The notes below the pieces were generated by a model. It searched no databases and had not been told where the DNA came from. It saw nothing but the letters and a program-made list of their open reading frames with translations. The position numbers and the translations under genes were made by a program. Of a stretch of 64,000 bases of DNA, positions 38,341-51,300 are shown one piece after another. Location of the stretch: NCBI RefSeq assembly GCF_001039355.2, contig NW_019775969.1:454480-518479 (forward strand), in the 5' to 3' direction. Source of the stretch: Lingula anatina (taxonomy: Eukaryota; Brachiopoda; Lingulata; Lingulida; Lingulidae). The stretch's first letter is position 1. Each line of letters begins with the position of its first letter.

Positions 38341-38572
38341 AGACCCCATTTCCATAGATTTTAGATCGATCTATCCCTGTGGGGAATCTCACTAGATTTC
38401 TGTCAGCTTAGCCGGCTTAAGCGTCTGTCCCGCCTACTGAAAGCTGTAAGGGGGTAAGGGGTAATTAACTATGATGCGCGTTCGGCTGACTGCAATTTAA
38501 CGTGAACTCCCAGGGAGTTAGGTCGATCTAAATCTTAATCTCTGGATCGATCTAAATCTCTGGGAATACACC
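38341..38572. mobile_element. Palindromic MITE, family A copy 2
   Basis: It shares AGATCGATCTAT, GGGAATCTCACTAGATTTCT, AGCCGGCTTAAGCGTCTGTC and CCGCCTACTGAAAGCTGTAAG with the 10714-10958 element. Its ends GACCCCATTTCCATAGATTT and, reverse-complemented, GGTGTATTCCCAGAGATTTA are inverted. TAA abuts the left end and TAA follows the right end. Confidence 0.75.
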
Positions 38573-38895
38573 CTAAAACTACTAGTTTGAATGAGTAGCT
38601 GTAGATAAATTTTGCCAGAGCCTGACGATTTCATAGGGGAATTAGTTTTTTATCTGAAAAATGTGGACCTTTTTATGACCCAAGTCGATAAATGGAACAA
38701 TCTAGTTCAAATATGGATTAACATCGGGCCTTTTCCGACCAAAACAGCGGTGTTTTCGAATCCTCTAACCCCCAGGATACGGGTCTGTACGTAGCTGTGT
38801 TACTGAGGCAACATTACAGTAGGTTTAACTTGTAGGTGGGCAGTTCCTCAAGTCGAACTCTACCTTCGGCATATTTAACTGTTATAGTGAGTGTA

Positions 38896-39073
38896 AGGCC
38901 CCATTCAGAATAGGGGACTAACTAGTCTGAGGGTCAAATAAGGCGACCCACTACAAATCTTGCCGTCTAATCTGCTAATAGACACTGAATAGATATCCTG
39001 AGGGGAAGTTTTCAAGTGGGTCGGCCATGTTTGGCTCTTGGACTAGTTAGTCCCCTGTTCTGAATGGGGCCTA
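38896..39073. mobile_element. Palindromic MITE, family C copy 2
   Basis: The ends AGGCCCCATTCAGAATAGGG and, reverse-complemented, AGGCCCCATTCAGAACAGGG are almost identical, and the inverted match continues through GACTAACTAGTC. TAA lies directly outside the GGCC terminus on both sides, fitting a 3-bp target-site duplication. It is about 80% similar to the 12271-12431 copy. Confidence 0.85.
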
Positions 39074-41036
39074 AGTCCGCCTATTGGGCAAGAACAAGCA
39101 ATAGTTGACTGAGTGGTTTCTTCTTAGTTTTTATTTATTTCAATCAAACACACAGCCCATTTATCATTTATTAAAGACTGAGGTGACGCCCAGGAGCTAG
39201 TTAAATAAGAGCATCTCGGTCACATTAGTTGGCCTATAGGCCTACGCTAAGAATACTGTACAGCATTGAGTATTAATGACCACCATATTTTCAGCAGTGT
39301 ATCAAACACAGTATATTTAGCTGTATATTTAACCAAGTTAAGTCAATATTTCATCAAAAAATAAGACAAAAGTGAGTCAAGATGATACAAAACAAATATA
39401 TCTTCAGGTAAAACATTTGTAATCCCACATTTGAGTTAAAAAGTTGAAATCATTACAAATTGTCTGTTTTGAAAGCACAATTTAATAATCATTAATAAAA
39501 TGTAACTATGTATATTTTTGGCATTTTCACAAACAATAAAATGCGCGTACATGTATTTTTTCAGTTTAATATGTACAAATGTAGTTCAGATGACAGAAGA
39601 AATACTGAAAAATGAAATAAATTGATAAATAAATACTGTGATAAAACCGGGCGAAGGGCCAAACGTGAAGGTGTGACTGTGATATCCCTTCTTCTTCTAA
39701 ACTAGGGTAGTCTTTCATAAACACTACTAGGATAACCTTTCATAAATTTAATGTTTTGTATATGGGTTTAAATCTTTCAAAGCCATAAATCATGTCTTTT
39801 TATGGAAGCGTCAACATTGTATCCTGCAGTCACAGTGTAGATGGACTTTGATGCAGCTCCACCCAATAACAATACATTTGATCTAGAAATTGATTTGGGT
39901 CAGTTACTCTGTTTTTCGCCTAGACAAATAAAGAAGAAATAAAACAGTTAAACACTGGCACCTGCAGCTATTTCACACGCCCAAACACTTTTCTTTGAAT
40001 GAAGGATGCTGCTGGCAAATTGAGGTCTATGTTGTATCTTACATATGTGTCTTATCCATGGGACAAACAGAACGCGGACAATGGAGGGTGTCACTTCTGT
40101 TATAGAAAAAATTACAATTGCACATTGCTCAGTAACAACAGAATAATTTAAAGTTATATTGTATTCTTTTCGTAGACTGCCATTAGCTAAAATTGTGCCT
40201 TATGGCTAAGGGTTGGTCGTGACAGGTCACGGCTTTGCCAAGATCGCTTGTGGTAAACCATTTTTTGAGAGAAGAATTCTTGCACCACCTTAAGCACATT
40301 ATAACGCTATACCAACTTAGTTAAAATTAATGAAATTCCCTCACGTCAACATTTAATACATGTCGAAAGCCCTTATTGACCTACATATAAAATCAACACA
40401 CATCTTCAACTATCATATTTCATACACGTTATTTTTATATAGCTCTGTTTTTGAAGAAGTGTGCGTAAAGGTATTTCCATATATTGATACTCAAATCCCA
40501 CGAAATTACATTACGGATCGCAAAAAGTGCCCCCCCCCCTAATTTCGAAACAGAGCAAAATATGATTATATTTGAAATAAAACAGCGAAGATCTCTATGG
40601 CACGAATTGTGATCGTGTTTAATTATGATATTTTCAATGCCTTAGTGCCCCGTGTTGCTTTCACTCAATTCATTCATTAATTCAATAACTGCACCCAAAA
40701 GTGTTTTCTTTTTTGTCAATTTTTGGAAATTATGATCCGACAAATGAAGTAAAAACATGGTACACTAGTACGAGTTTTTTTATAGAAGCATTTCGCCTCT
40801 TGTTCTTAAAAAAAAGAAAGAAAGAAAAAAAACATGACCTATATTTTTATTGCATTATTCTTACGATAACTGATTTATGAACATTTCGCGAAATTTTAAT
40901 GTCAATCCAGAAGTTAAAGAAAAGATTGACGTGAATTATTACAACAACAACAACAACAAAAAGCTGTTGCTTAAAATCAAAACAGGTTGACAATAAGTCG
41001 ATGTTTCAAAACTGATCAGCACTGTTTCTTTTTCAG

Positions 41037-44000
41037 GGAAGTGTCCTAAACTGAACAATTTCACTCAGAACCCTATCATTGTCACACTATCAAATCAGTA
41101 TGAACTTAGGCTGGACAATTATGAGAGGACACGGCAGACGAAGGTCGGGGTGAGCTGCGTAGACGGGATATACCTGCACGGCCCGAGTCAGGTGACATGT
41201 CAGAATAACCTGCAGTGGGATGGGACCCCCTCTTGTCGAGGTAACCCCTGCGCGTGCTTGTTTGTGCGCTTTCAGGAGTGCCTGAATGTAAAAATTTCAG
41301 GAATGTAAAAAAAAAAAAAAAAAAGAGAGAGAGAAAGAATGAAGTGGCTTTTAATTGACATGTCATAGTTTTTTTGTGGATGAACACCTGAATGTTTAAT
41401 ACTTAAATTTAAATAGTAGCCTACCGAAATGAAATGTATTGTATTGTATTGTATGAATTTGACGTTTAATCTTTTCTCAATCAAATCTAACTTTGCTCAT
41501 TCATTATGCATACATGCATTTATATTAAATCTGGACTTTGAATCATATCTACACTTTTCTATTTGTCGTCCTCAGCTACCCCAATTCCCGTAGACCCCGG
41601 TCTGACTCAGGAGCAGTTAATCATCATAGGTGTCTCCGTGGGCGTGGGGGTCATACTGTTGGTACTGATGATAGTCCTGATTGTTTGTTTTAAAAGGAAA
41701 GAAAAGCAAACAACAAGGTACTTTTTCAGTCCAGTTATAATTGACATTGTAGAAATATACCATATAATATAAGGTACACGTATTAATATTAATATAGTAT
41801 TAATATTGAATAACTGAGCTGCACTCGGTAATGGGGTAGGGAGGGGGCATTGATGTTATAAATGTTATAGTTGTGGAACAATGGCAGCTGATCACTGCAT
41901 TGTTTGTAAGACCGCGTTCAGATTCAAAAACTCTACAAGCTGAATCGATCCAACTCTGCTGGAGATTCTCGCTAAAATGCATTCAGTGTAATCAGCTTTA
42001 TTGACACGCCTCCCTGAGTAACTGGATTTATTAGTTAATTACCCCCCTAGCATCTCGAGGAGGGGTGTTGGGCATTTAAGCCGATTATAGTGATGGCACT
42101 TATAGAGAACCTCCCGCAGAGTTGGATCGATCCAGCTTGTACGATGGGTTTATCTGAACGCTCCCTGTGTAACCAACAGTTAATAAGAAAAAGGAAGATG
42201 GCCATAATTTCAAACCAAAGAAACGGAGTACTAACTTACATCTAGGACTCACCGAATTAGCTTACATGTAGCAAACAATACTATGTACAGAGTAAAAGAA
42301 GCTCTAGGTTTTTAATAGGTCAGTTTGTGTTTTTCGTTTTAACAAGATTACAGGGCCTACATATGATGGAACGCAACTGTTGGAATTCGAAAAAATATCC
42401 GTATAACAGTAGAATAAATGAAACGCTATTGATACATGTATAAGGCTTGAGTTACGTAAAGATAAATACGAAAAAGTCATGATTCAGTATAGTAAGGAAA
42501 TTGCTCATGCTACTTATAAACCAAATGAAGTCATGCGGTAGCAGTAAGCACTTCATTTACATTGCTCTTGTAAATAATTGACACGTGACGCATAAATGAC
42601 GCTTGGGCGTTTCCTTTTACATCGTAGATGAATTATATATGTACTAGAAATAGCTGCAAAGAAATTAGTCTCAGCGTCACCACGAAATGAGCATTAATGA
42701 TCTCGTATGACGCTAAATTAAGATGACAAACATTATGAAACGAAACACTCCTTTTACTTATTTCTGTCGATTTTTAGTTATTTCTGACGACATTTTTAAA
42801 TGACATTATCACGTTCTATTCACAGGTACAGGGATACTGCAGAAGATGAGGATGAGAATGTAGGATGGTGGGTATCATGTCTGGTGCTCTCTTTAAAATA
42901 GAGGCTTTATAGAGGCTTCAATAAATATGAGAAATATAAATACACGTATGAATAATGAATGAGCAAACGAACAAACAGATAATAATAATAATGAATTATC
43001 TTTATTATTGGCGTCACCTAATATTAAAATGATGGACCTACCTTTTATACTGTGACATGTCCACTTGTTTTCAACAAATTGTAAGGTAATTAAATTTTGA
43101 ATTTCACCAATAATACAATTCAAGCTCCCGTGGAAAGATAGATTAAAATAAATTCCCCGGGTTCTTTCTGCAGGCCATATACACACACATGGGTCAGTCG
43201 GACATCAGGTCTCTCCCCTAGATCAGATCCCTACCCAAACTCCATTCCCATGGCAACCAAGCCCTACCCTTGGCGGGAGCCTCCCCCCACCTACTTCAAC
43301 AACAAGGGGTTTTCTTCCGTAGAAGATGACGCCCCTTCTTACCCAGGGGTGCACAACTTTGAACGCTACGACTCCAGTCGACGCAACCCAAGTTCAGAAG
43401 ACCGAGGTGGCTACAGCACTTACCCACCCCGCCCGACAGACCCCAGCATTCATCGCAAAGTTACAGAAAACGAATGGGAGGAGCTTGAAGACTTTTACGG
43501 CGCTAATTTTTCCGAAAGTGCGTCTCGTCGCACCCCCAGGTAATTTAAACTAGCGTTTCACAAAAGATATTGAGTACTAAATTATGTACCACAGAAAACG
43601 CCGTGAAGTATGAATTTATAATTTTTGAGTTATTAAAATCTGGAGCCACCTGGCGCATTTTAATCTGATACGTTGTGAACATCACAGAAACTTTGAAGAA
43701 CGTTAGAAATTTGCCCAACTGATTTTAATGACAACCGATTACCAAGGAGACAAATATATTAGCAGCACGTCAAATTACTGAAGCCCATTATTATTTTTTG
43801 TAGCCGTAGTATGCATGAATACATCCCTTGGCAGCTGCAGTTTGACCATTTCAACAGAACGTAAGTAATCTTTGCAGATCTACAATCAACAACAGAAAGA
43901 GGTAGTTAAGTGTTGGTCAGATTTTTATCAAGGTTTGCCTTGATGACCCCCCCCCCCCCCCCCCGATCCAGATGGGTCTCAAATGTGAGTGATATTTAAC

Positions 44001-45311
44001 GCGCTTTATTATGACAATGGTCCCCCGCCTTTCACACAAAAATTACTTAATTGGTTAGATTAATCGTCTTGTTATAATAATTTTTTACAAAGAACAGGCA
44101 AATTTATCTTCAGTTCTACACGTTCACTTTTTCACACATTTTAATTGCTTTTACTCTGCAGTGATAACCACTGGATTCCAAGACCGAAGACATCACCGCG
44201 TCCCAATAGGTGTGTGCACTTGTTCTAACATGAAAGTTGTAGGACTTGGCAGTTTTAAGTGTTTAACATGTTGAAAATAGAGACGTAAATGGGGGCAAAA
44301 AACTGTGATATAAGGAACACACCAAGATCTTCTATTTTATGTATAATTTTACAAATCATCAAATGTATCTCTATATCTATTTTAGGTATTTTTGATATGG
44401 TGCATCATACATAATTTCCGTGGTTTGTGACGTCATGGCAGTCGTGACAGTGTAGGCGATATAGCCCGAAAGATGTTGATTACCTGAAAACCAACGCAAT
44501 GATGATAAATATAGAAATATACATGCCTACTGGTGTCTTCAATATGTATCATAGAGCAGCACAGCAGATATCGACCGAATTAAGGTTGAAACTGTGCCCA
44601 TCAGAATGAGATAAACGCAATTTCGTTAGATGATTTTTGTTATAGATTTTGGAGTTTGTACTTGTTTTGTTAAATCCACTTATTATTATTGATATTTTAA
44701 AATAGCACTTCACATTATACCATTGGTCGCCAGGTTCCTTATGTACATTGATATGGCGCAACAAAATAATTATCCCTACCATGTTCAAGTACATTGATAG
44801 AGTTATGCCATAAAAATCCACTGGTGCCATGTGTAATATGTTATCTTGTTTGAACGATTTGTCTATGTATATCGTAGATGCTGCATACCCTCTACCAGGG
44901 CGACAGATAGATTTTTTACAGATATTCACAAATATGTCTCTAGATAGATAGATAGATGGTCATTTTGGTGACTTAGAACCAAATGACCATTTATCTATCT
45001 AGAGACATATATGTGAATATCTGTAAAAATCTATCAGTCGGTCTGGTAGAGGGTAGATGCCGAATACAATGTTGAGTGTTTGATGGAAATTGCCAAAAAA
45101 AATATATATATTCCCTGCATTTTTGTTACATGTATAGCACATACCTACATGTATTTCCATTTTGTCTTTAATAAAAGATCATAATTCAGATATATAATGG
45201 ATGCATTTTAGTATATAACAGCAATCGAGTGACATGTATCAGGAACTGGCCATGGGACAGGAAGAAAACGGCCTCGCTTATGCCCATTCGGCACGCGATA
45301 AGTTCGGCTGA
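41037..45311 (+). CDS. Single-pass membrane protein with sushi (CCP) domain; 5' exons missing
   Basis: I do not recognise an orthologue. Exons: 41037-41240, 41576-41717, 42826-42867, 43174-43539, 43804-43860, 44162-44209 and 45230-45311 (about 313 residues), with phases that join and GT-AG borders. Exon 1 is one CCP domain with four cysteines in typical order (KCPKLNNF, VGVSCVDG, SQVTCQNN, DGTPSCR). Exon 2 has a short stalk (PIPVDPGLTQEQ), one hydrophobic helix (LIIIGVSVGVGVILLVLMIV) and a basic stop-transfer (CFKRKEK). Cytoplasmic tail: acidic AEDEDENVGW, proline-rich WREPPPTYF, many Ser/Arg/Tyr, acidic ENEWEELEDFYG, and the last exon SDMYQELAMGQEENGLAYAH, ending DKFG. The YQEL sequence could be a Tyr-based sorting or phosphorylation site. 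The last acceptor is uncertain: TCGAG| gives this end in frame, whereas ACAG| eight bases earlier gives a different, basic end. No signal peptide was found upstream. Confidence 0.72.
41911..42165. mobile_element. Palindromic MITE, family B copy 2 (intron of sushi-TM gene)
   Basis: The left end ACCGCGTTCAGATTCAAAAA with AAGCTGAATCGATCCAACTC and GGAGATTCTCGCTA is matched by the reverse-complemented right end (GAGCGTTCAGATAAACCC, CAAGCTGGATCGATCCAACT, CTGCGGGAGGTTCTC). The interior has CGCCTCCCTGAG and GGGCATTTAAGCCG, shared with the family A interior. Confidence 0.85.
44883..45057. repeat. Near-perfect long hairpin in sushi-TM gene intron
   Basis: Arms of about 80 bp (44883-44965 and 44981-45057) are inverted around a loop of about 15 nt. 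Shared blocks are ACCCTCTACCAG, ATAGATTTTTACAGATATTC, ATGTCTCTAGATAGATA and ATGGTCATTT. It could be a MITE with no spacer or a local inverted duplication. In RNA it would fold into a long hairpin. Confidence 0.85.
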
Positions 45312-48300
45312 TGTTTGGTATTCCTCCTTATTACGCCTACCCTGTTTTGAAAATTCTTAAACCTTCCATGAGAATGTTGCTTATTTCTATCAACGTCGCA
45401 GTGTCAGAAAAGGGATTTAATTTGGTTAACCCGCTTATCATTCATACAATTAGAACGGAAACCTGTAAATCGGATTACCTGTAAATATCACCGGGAATTT
45501 ATATAACTGGTAAGATGTGCTGTGATACACTGGGGACATATTTCCCTATCTCCCGATTCAGACTAAAAATATCCCTTTCCCTTTTTCCTTCCGTCAGAAC
45601 ATGCGGTGACTTCATTCACGACATAGTTTGTTTAGAACTTGGTTATTGAAATGGCAAAAAAAAAAAAAAAACTTAATCCATGTGCAGGGACGGGTCGAGC
45701 GATGATTCATGAGTAAGAAAAAAATACTTTTTTTCTCGACCTACAAGTACTATATACACGTTTAAACCTGGCATAAAAATCATACCATTTTACTTTATCG
45801 AAGATTAGCCAAAGAGCGCATGGAAATATATTGACCCATCTAATTCGTCACCTTTATACTTAAAAAAAAAAAAGAAACAATAACCAGCCTTTATGTGAGA
45901 AGTGGGGAAAACATTGGGAAGCTTTGGTCATGTTTTGTACACATGCACGAAGCAAAAAATTTATATCCTTATATTTATTGCAGGAATAGATTTCATACTG
46001 TAATAACGAAAAGCAAAAATAACAAAATGTGTTCTCCAAAAGAATTGATGAACCAATAGATGTTAATTTGACAAACTTTACCGGTACTTAAGTCTGATGT
46101 AATAAAAACCCCAGAAGTTTGTGGAAATCTGTTTTAGGTCGTTTGGGTTTTGTGAAACGGAATGGTTATCAGCGACAAATAAGTAGCAGAATAAAATACT
46201 ACACCAGTATAGGCTTGGCTTCTTTTTTATTCAAAATGTTTTCATGTGCCACTCCATTTCTGAAGGATTTCTACCACACCCTCTCCCCTTCGTGATCTTC
46301 TTGGTCTCTCCAGGAATTCGAAGACACGATGTTAATGAATGCGTTAGTTGAGCCTGTTTTCAAATGGAGCACACTTCCGGGAGTGGATGGCACCGCGAGA
46401 TTGGGTCACAGACAGTGATTCACCGTTACAATGAAGCAGAGAACTCGAGTGACACACAGGGATGAGATAGATTGGTGAGTTTGGTGTTCAGTCATATAAG
46501 ACCATTTAACAGGGTTTGTTCTGCTATCAACGACTCTGGAAGATATATACTGTAGAATTGCTGTCAGCTAATTGCTTCTGAAACTTGCATGTATCAGACA
46601 GAAGCCAGCAGTGGCAAAGAACAGGGCATTGGTGATTATTCTCACTAGATACACATGTGTCATTAAGCACAAACAATAATAGATAGCTAGGTAGAAAAGT
46701 AGATCCCCTTTAAACACTTGCTGTGTGTTTGCAAACTCATGTTGTTTACGCGGCATCTGTCCCCGCTAACTTCCTGCTAAGGACTGCTGCTGAACCTTCA
46801 CGTTCTGGTTTGTCAAAGCCATATACATGTATAATGTATATGAAAAGATGAAGGGGCATACTCTAACCTTAGTGCCTCAGTGGAACATGTGATGATAAAC
46901 GAGATGTAATTGATATTTGATAAAACAGATCAAATGTTATTCTGTAGCTTTTATACTTTAAAGAAAGAAATTCCAACCAGTAATTTTGCCCAGGAAGTAT
47001 TGGGACCTGGCGACGACCTGCTTCAGCATTCAGATATGTAATTTATGTATAGATATAACCATGCAGGGGAAAGGTTTTTGTGGATATTGTAATTATTGGA
47101 TCTGCAAATTAAAGTCTGATAGCCATCCATACCCAGTATTCTCCTGAGGGTGATGATCTGTCTTCTGGTAGAAGGGCATGCAGTTCTCGTAAGAGGCTAA
47201 GGCAATTCTTTGCATCATATGCAGGCGCATTTACATTTGGCATAACTTACGACATGACAACTTACAGCAGCACCAGAGAGTGGACTGCAGGATTGCAATT
47301 ATTCCATTGTAGCTGTTTGCTGTCTTGGCACTGTCTCACTCAGCAGCATTTCCACACACATATCTTTGTGTAATTAAAATAACACATTGTTTTTTCCTAT
47401 CTAGTTTCTGGTGCCAATGGAGGCTGGAGGCTGAAGTGAACGGATGTTAGCATATAGTGCCTTTGTGGATTCTGAATTGAGCAGTCCCGTTTTCCTTTAT
47501 AAAATTAGGATTTCAGCCTATGCCACTAGCCTTTACTACTAGTGGCATAAACTACATATTTATTATATCTTGGTTTATATATTATATAACCTTATTGTCA
47601 TTAACTATAACTTGATTATAGATAAATAACAGGTCTAGTCCATGCTAGTTGGTATGTGGTGAATTCTAAATAATATCCCCTGAGTGCAGCTTGTGAAAAT
47701 ACTATATATCTTCCAATATTAAAACATCTGCCAATTTTGTAGACTATATTTATTTACTGGGTTGTAGTATTGTCTCTACCTGGTCAGTGAATCCTGTGAG
47801 TTTCTCTTTACCTTACTACAAATAGTAATTTGATTATTGCATGGCAGATGGTCAACACCATATATATCTAAACTGCTACCTTTCATAGGGATTATCCAAA
47901 AAGCCTATTTAATCATGTGCCATAGGCATTGAAGTAATTTCTCCTATTGTGACATGACTTTCTTTGAACTAAATTGATGTGAAAATTGGTTCCTCTTACT
48001 GAGGATCAGATATATCTATTGTTCACATAGATATTCTCTCTATACAGCTATAAATAGGGCTTTTCATAAAATAGATTAATTTTTGGGATTGCGGTCATTG
48101 CAGATATTAGTTTTCTTTATTATGTTTTCCCTGCATTGTTTGCTTTGTGGTATTTTCCAATTCCTTTGTGTTTGTACTGACCATAATTATGCAGTATTGA
48201 TCCTACAGTAATTGAGACAATTAAAAAAATGGGAAGCTAAATGTGGATTTGTCATTTTCATGCCCTGGTTGTAAGAAAGTGGATTAAAAGATTAATTATC

Positions 48301-51300
48301 CCCCTCCCCCATCCCCACCCTGATGGAAAAGTTGCACAGGGAACAAGAAGTGAATGAGTACAGTTAGATAGGAGAGTACTCAGGGTAGTAAAGTTTACTT
48401 AGTGAAAGCTGAGAAGTTAAGGCTGTCATTGAAAGGACCCAACACAACAGATCAATGGGTGAATGGCGTAAGGAAGTTACGCTTAAATGCCTTGTTATTT
48501 TGATCTGACAGTTCAGCCATTCAGCAGCAATGACATAGAACTAAGGTGGGATCACAACAAAAGCTGTCGGCCTGTTTACTCTAGGCAAAGAATCGCCCAA
48601 GAGGAAATCAATTGTAGTAATGAAAGTGAGCTAGTGCATTTTATGAGATTGAAAACTTTTGAACAGTTCAGTTCACGGCAGGTGTGGCAAAAGGCTAGGG
48701 AGATCTCGACTCAGATCAGACTCTTCAATCTGTTGTGAAAACAAGGTGAAGATTGCATGAATTTGACAAGTAAGGAACTAGTTGATTAATTATGACTTGT
48801 AGTGTTAAAGGATTTGCTTGACATTGGGGAAATACCTATGTTGACCCTATGATTTGAATTGTTATTTGTCACACAAAATTCAGGAAGCTATGCCTGAAAG
48901 TATTTGGTCAAGACACCTGAGAATACTGGGGTTAAATACAAATTTCAATAAATCTGTTTCAGCCAGATAAAATAAAGGTTTTATGAAATTAGACAAAATG
49001 TTGAGTAGAGTGTTTTGCACCAAAATTTGCACTGGACAGTTAATGTTCCCGAGTCATCCAATTGCGTCAGTCCTCCCTAATTAACTGTCACATTTGTCTT
49101 CAGATTATGTTTGCACTTAATCAAGCTACATGTTGTACTGTATTTTGTCAATTCCACAGGAACACAGTAGAAAAAATATGCAAAAAAATGACCAAGATTC
49201 CATTTTTTGTTACAATCAAATAAGGTTAGTCATCCGTAAGCCGAACCCTGGCAGTAAAACCACCAAAAGGGCAGAAGTTCTTGTGCTTTCACCATGGGGT
49301 GTTGATTTTCATGGTTAGTGGGAGTTAGGGAAGAATTTGCGGCTTTTCTGTTATTTATACCCTGTGTTTTCCTGGCATGATGTGCAGTTTCAGTGGCTTA
49401 AGGGTCAAGAATAAAATTGGGTTCTATACCCCGGGGATATGTTAGGGTTTCACGGTTGAGAGGCGATGGGGGGGGGGGAGATGTGAACAGGAATATTTAT
49501 AGGTGATATTTGAGTACAAGAACAACTGATAGCAACTGCTAGCACAGAATTGGATTTGAGCTCAGAGATTGACAAGCTGAAGTGCGCTATGGAATCTGTC
49601 AGTGCATACATGTAACAACCTCTATGAAGAATTTTGCTACATTGTTGCACTTTTAATACAAAGTTTACACATATAGGTTGGTGTGTTTGGTATGCCAGTG
49701 AGCCTGTTCAACATTTTCATGAAGTCAAGGAAGGACCGTAGCACATTATTATACAATTTTCTCTTGGTAATAAGATTTATGCGCTCTGTATCATTTTATA
49801 TCAATAAGTCATCAGTCACTCAGTCACAATGGATCAAGGAACCCTGGGAGAGTGCAGATAATAGAGAATTGAGAATTTCATCAGTAAAATTTCATTTCTT
49901 TCTGCCCCCTGTGTAGTGAGTGAGCTGTTTGGTAATATGTTTCTCTGGGATGGGATAATTGTCTGCCATGAGTGGGAGAGAGGGAGAGGAGGCCAGCTGG
50001 GAACCCATCTGGACACGGGAGAGATGTACTGCAGGCATAGGGAAATATGTAATTTTCTTTTGTATTTGATACTGCCATTCATGGATAAGATGCAAAAACA
50101 GCTAAATATATCAAACTTTGTAAGTTCTAAATTTTTGTGCAAGCAAACATGATAAATAGACTGATCTTAGCATACTAAGTGTGTTTGCTGGAAAATATGG
50201 CCATGTTGTCAGTTCAATAAACTGGAGGAAATCCTCTTTAAGTGCTTGAAATATCTCCTGTTTTAATAATACCTGCAGGGCTTGGGTCTATTTTACAAAA
50301 AAAAAAAAAAAAAAAAAAAAACTATAATTCTCTAGGCTTAGCTAAGGCTGTATTCACATGAAAAATCTATTTTCTATAAATCTAAAAATCTATTTGCGTA
50401 TGTTGTGATCACGGTCTGTGCCCTGAATATCCCACGGCGTAATTACGGGCAGCGCGAGCCAGTTACTTAATTAATTCTTGGCGCTGCCAGTAATTACGCC
50501 GCTGGGTATTCAGGGTACAGACTATGATCACAAGGTACTGCAAATAGATTTTTAGATTTTTAGAAAATAGATTTTTCATGTGCACGCAGCCTAAGACTGC
50601 TCTGATGGCTGACCATAGACAGCTGACCACATAAGGTGGACTTGGCTATTTTGGTTTAAGAGTGTTGTATGAAAGATAGGCTGCAGACTGAATATATTCA
50701 TCTTCAAGACAATTAGATTTCGATGTAGGGGATTAATGTTAATTTCGTATAAAAAAAGGAAGTAAGCACCCTTAAAAATTCTTTGTTAAACTCAACTAAC
50801 CCATTTACAGTCCACAGTAGTGTTAGCTAAGACCGATTTTCGACTTATAATTCTTTGTGAATTGGAGCCCAAGGCAGCAGGACAAACTATTAAAGACTCA
50901 GGCAGAATTTGATTTCAAATGTCTCCAGGGTATAAAACAGTTACAAATGCTGCAGCTCAAACTATAGAGTAAAATGGTGATATGTGAGCCAGGGCAGAGC
51001 TCTGAAACAACCCCTTTGTAATATTTATGAAGAGCATTCTGGACCATTAGATACATTGTAATTCTTACCTTTGAAGAGTTGGGGGTCTCAGTGACGTTGT
51101 TGACTTGGTCAATTATACTAGTATGACATACATATATAGTGACCTTTTGTATTGTTAGTTTGATCTGGCACTGCTGGGAAGGGTAGAATGAGAACTTTAA
51201 GTATGAAGATGGTTTGTCCATTAGTGCTGATGATTTATTTCTGAGAACATTTGGTAAGAAAAAAGTGTTCAACATTATTTTCATGATGAACCAATGCAAA

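Noticed and set aside
44549-44929. 126-residue minus-strand open frame
   Set aside because: No recognisable domain, and its N-terminal end lies in the hairpin arm at 44883-44965. It is intronic on the opposite strand.
48487-48738. 83-residue plus-strand open frame
   Set aside because: Hydrophilic and protein-like in composition, but no known domain, no splice support and no conserved motif that I can identify.
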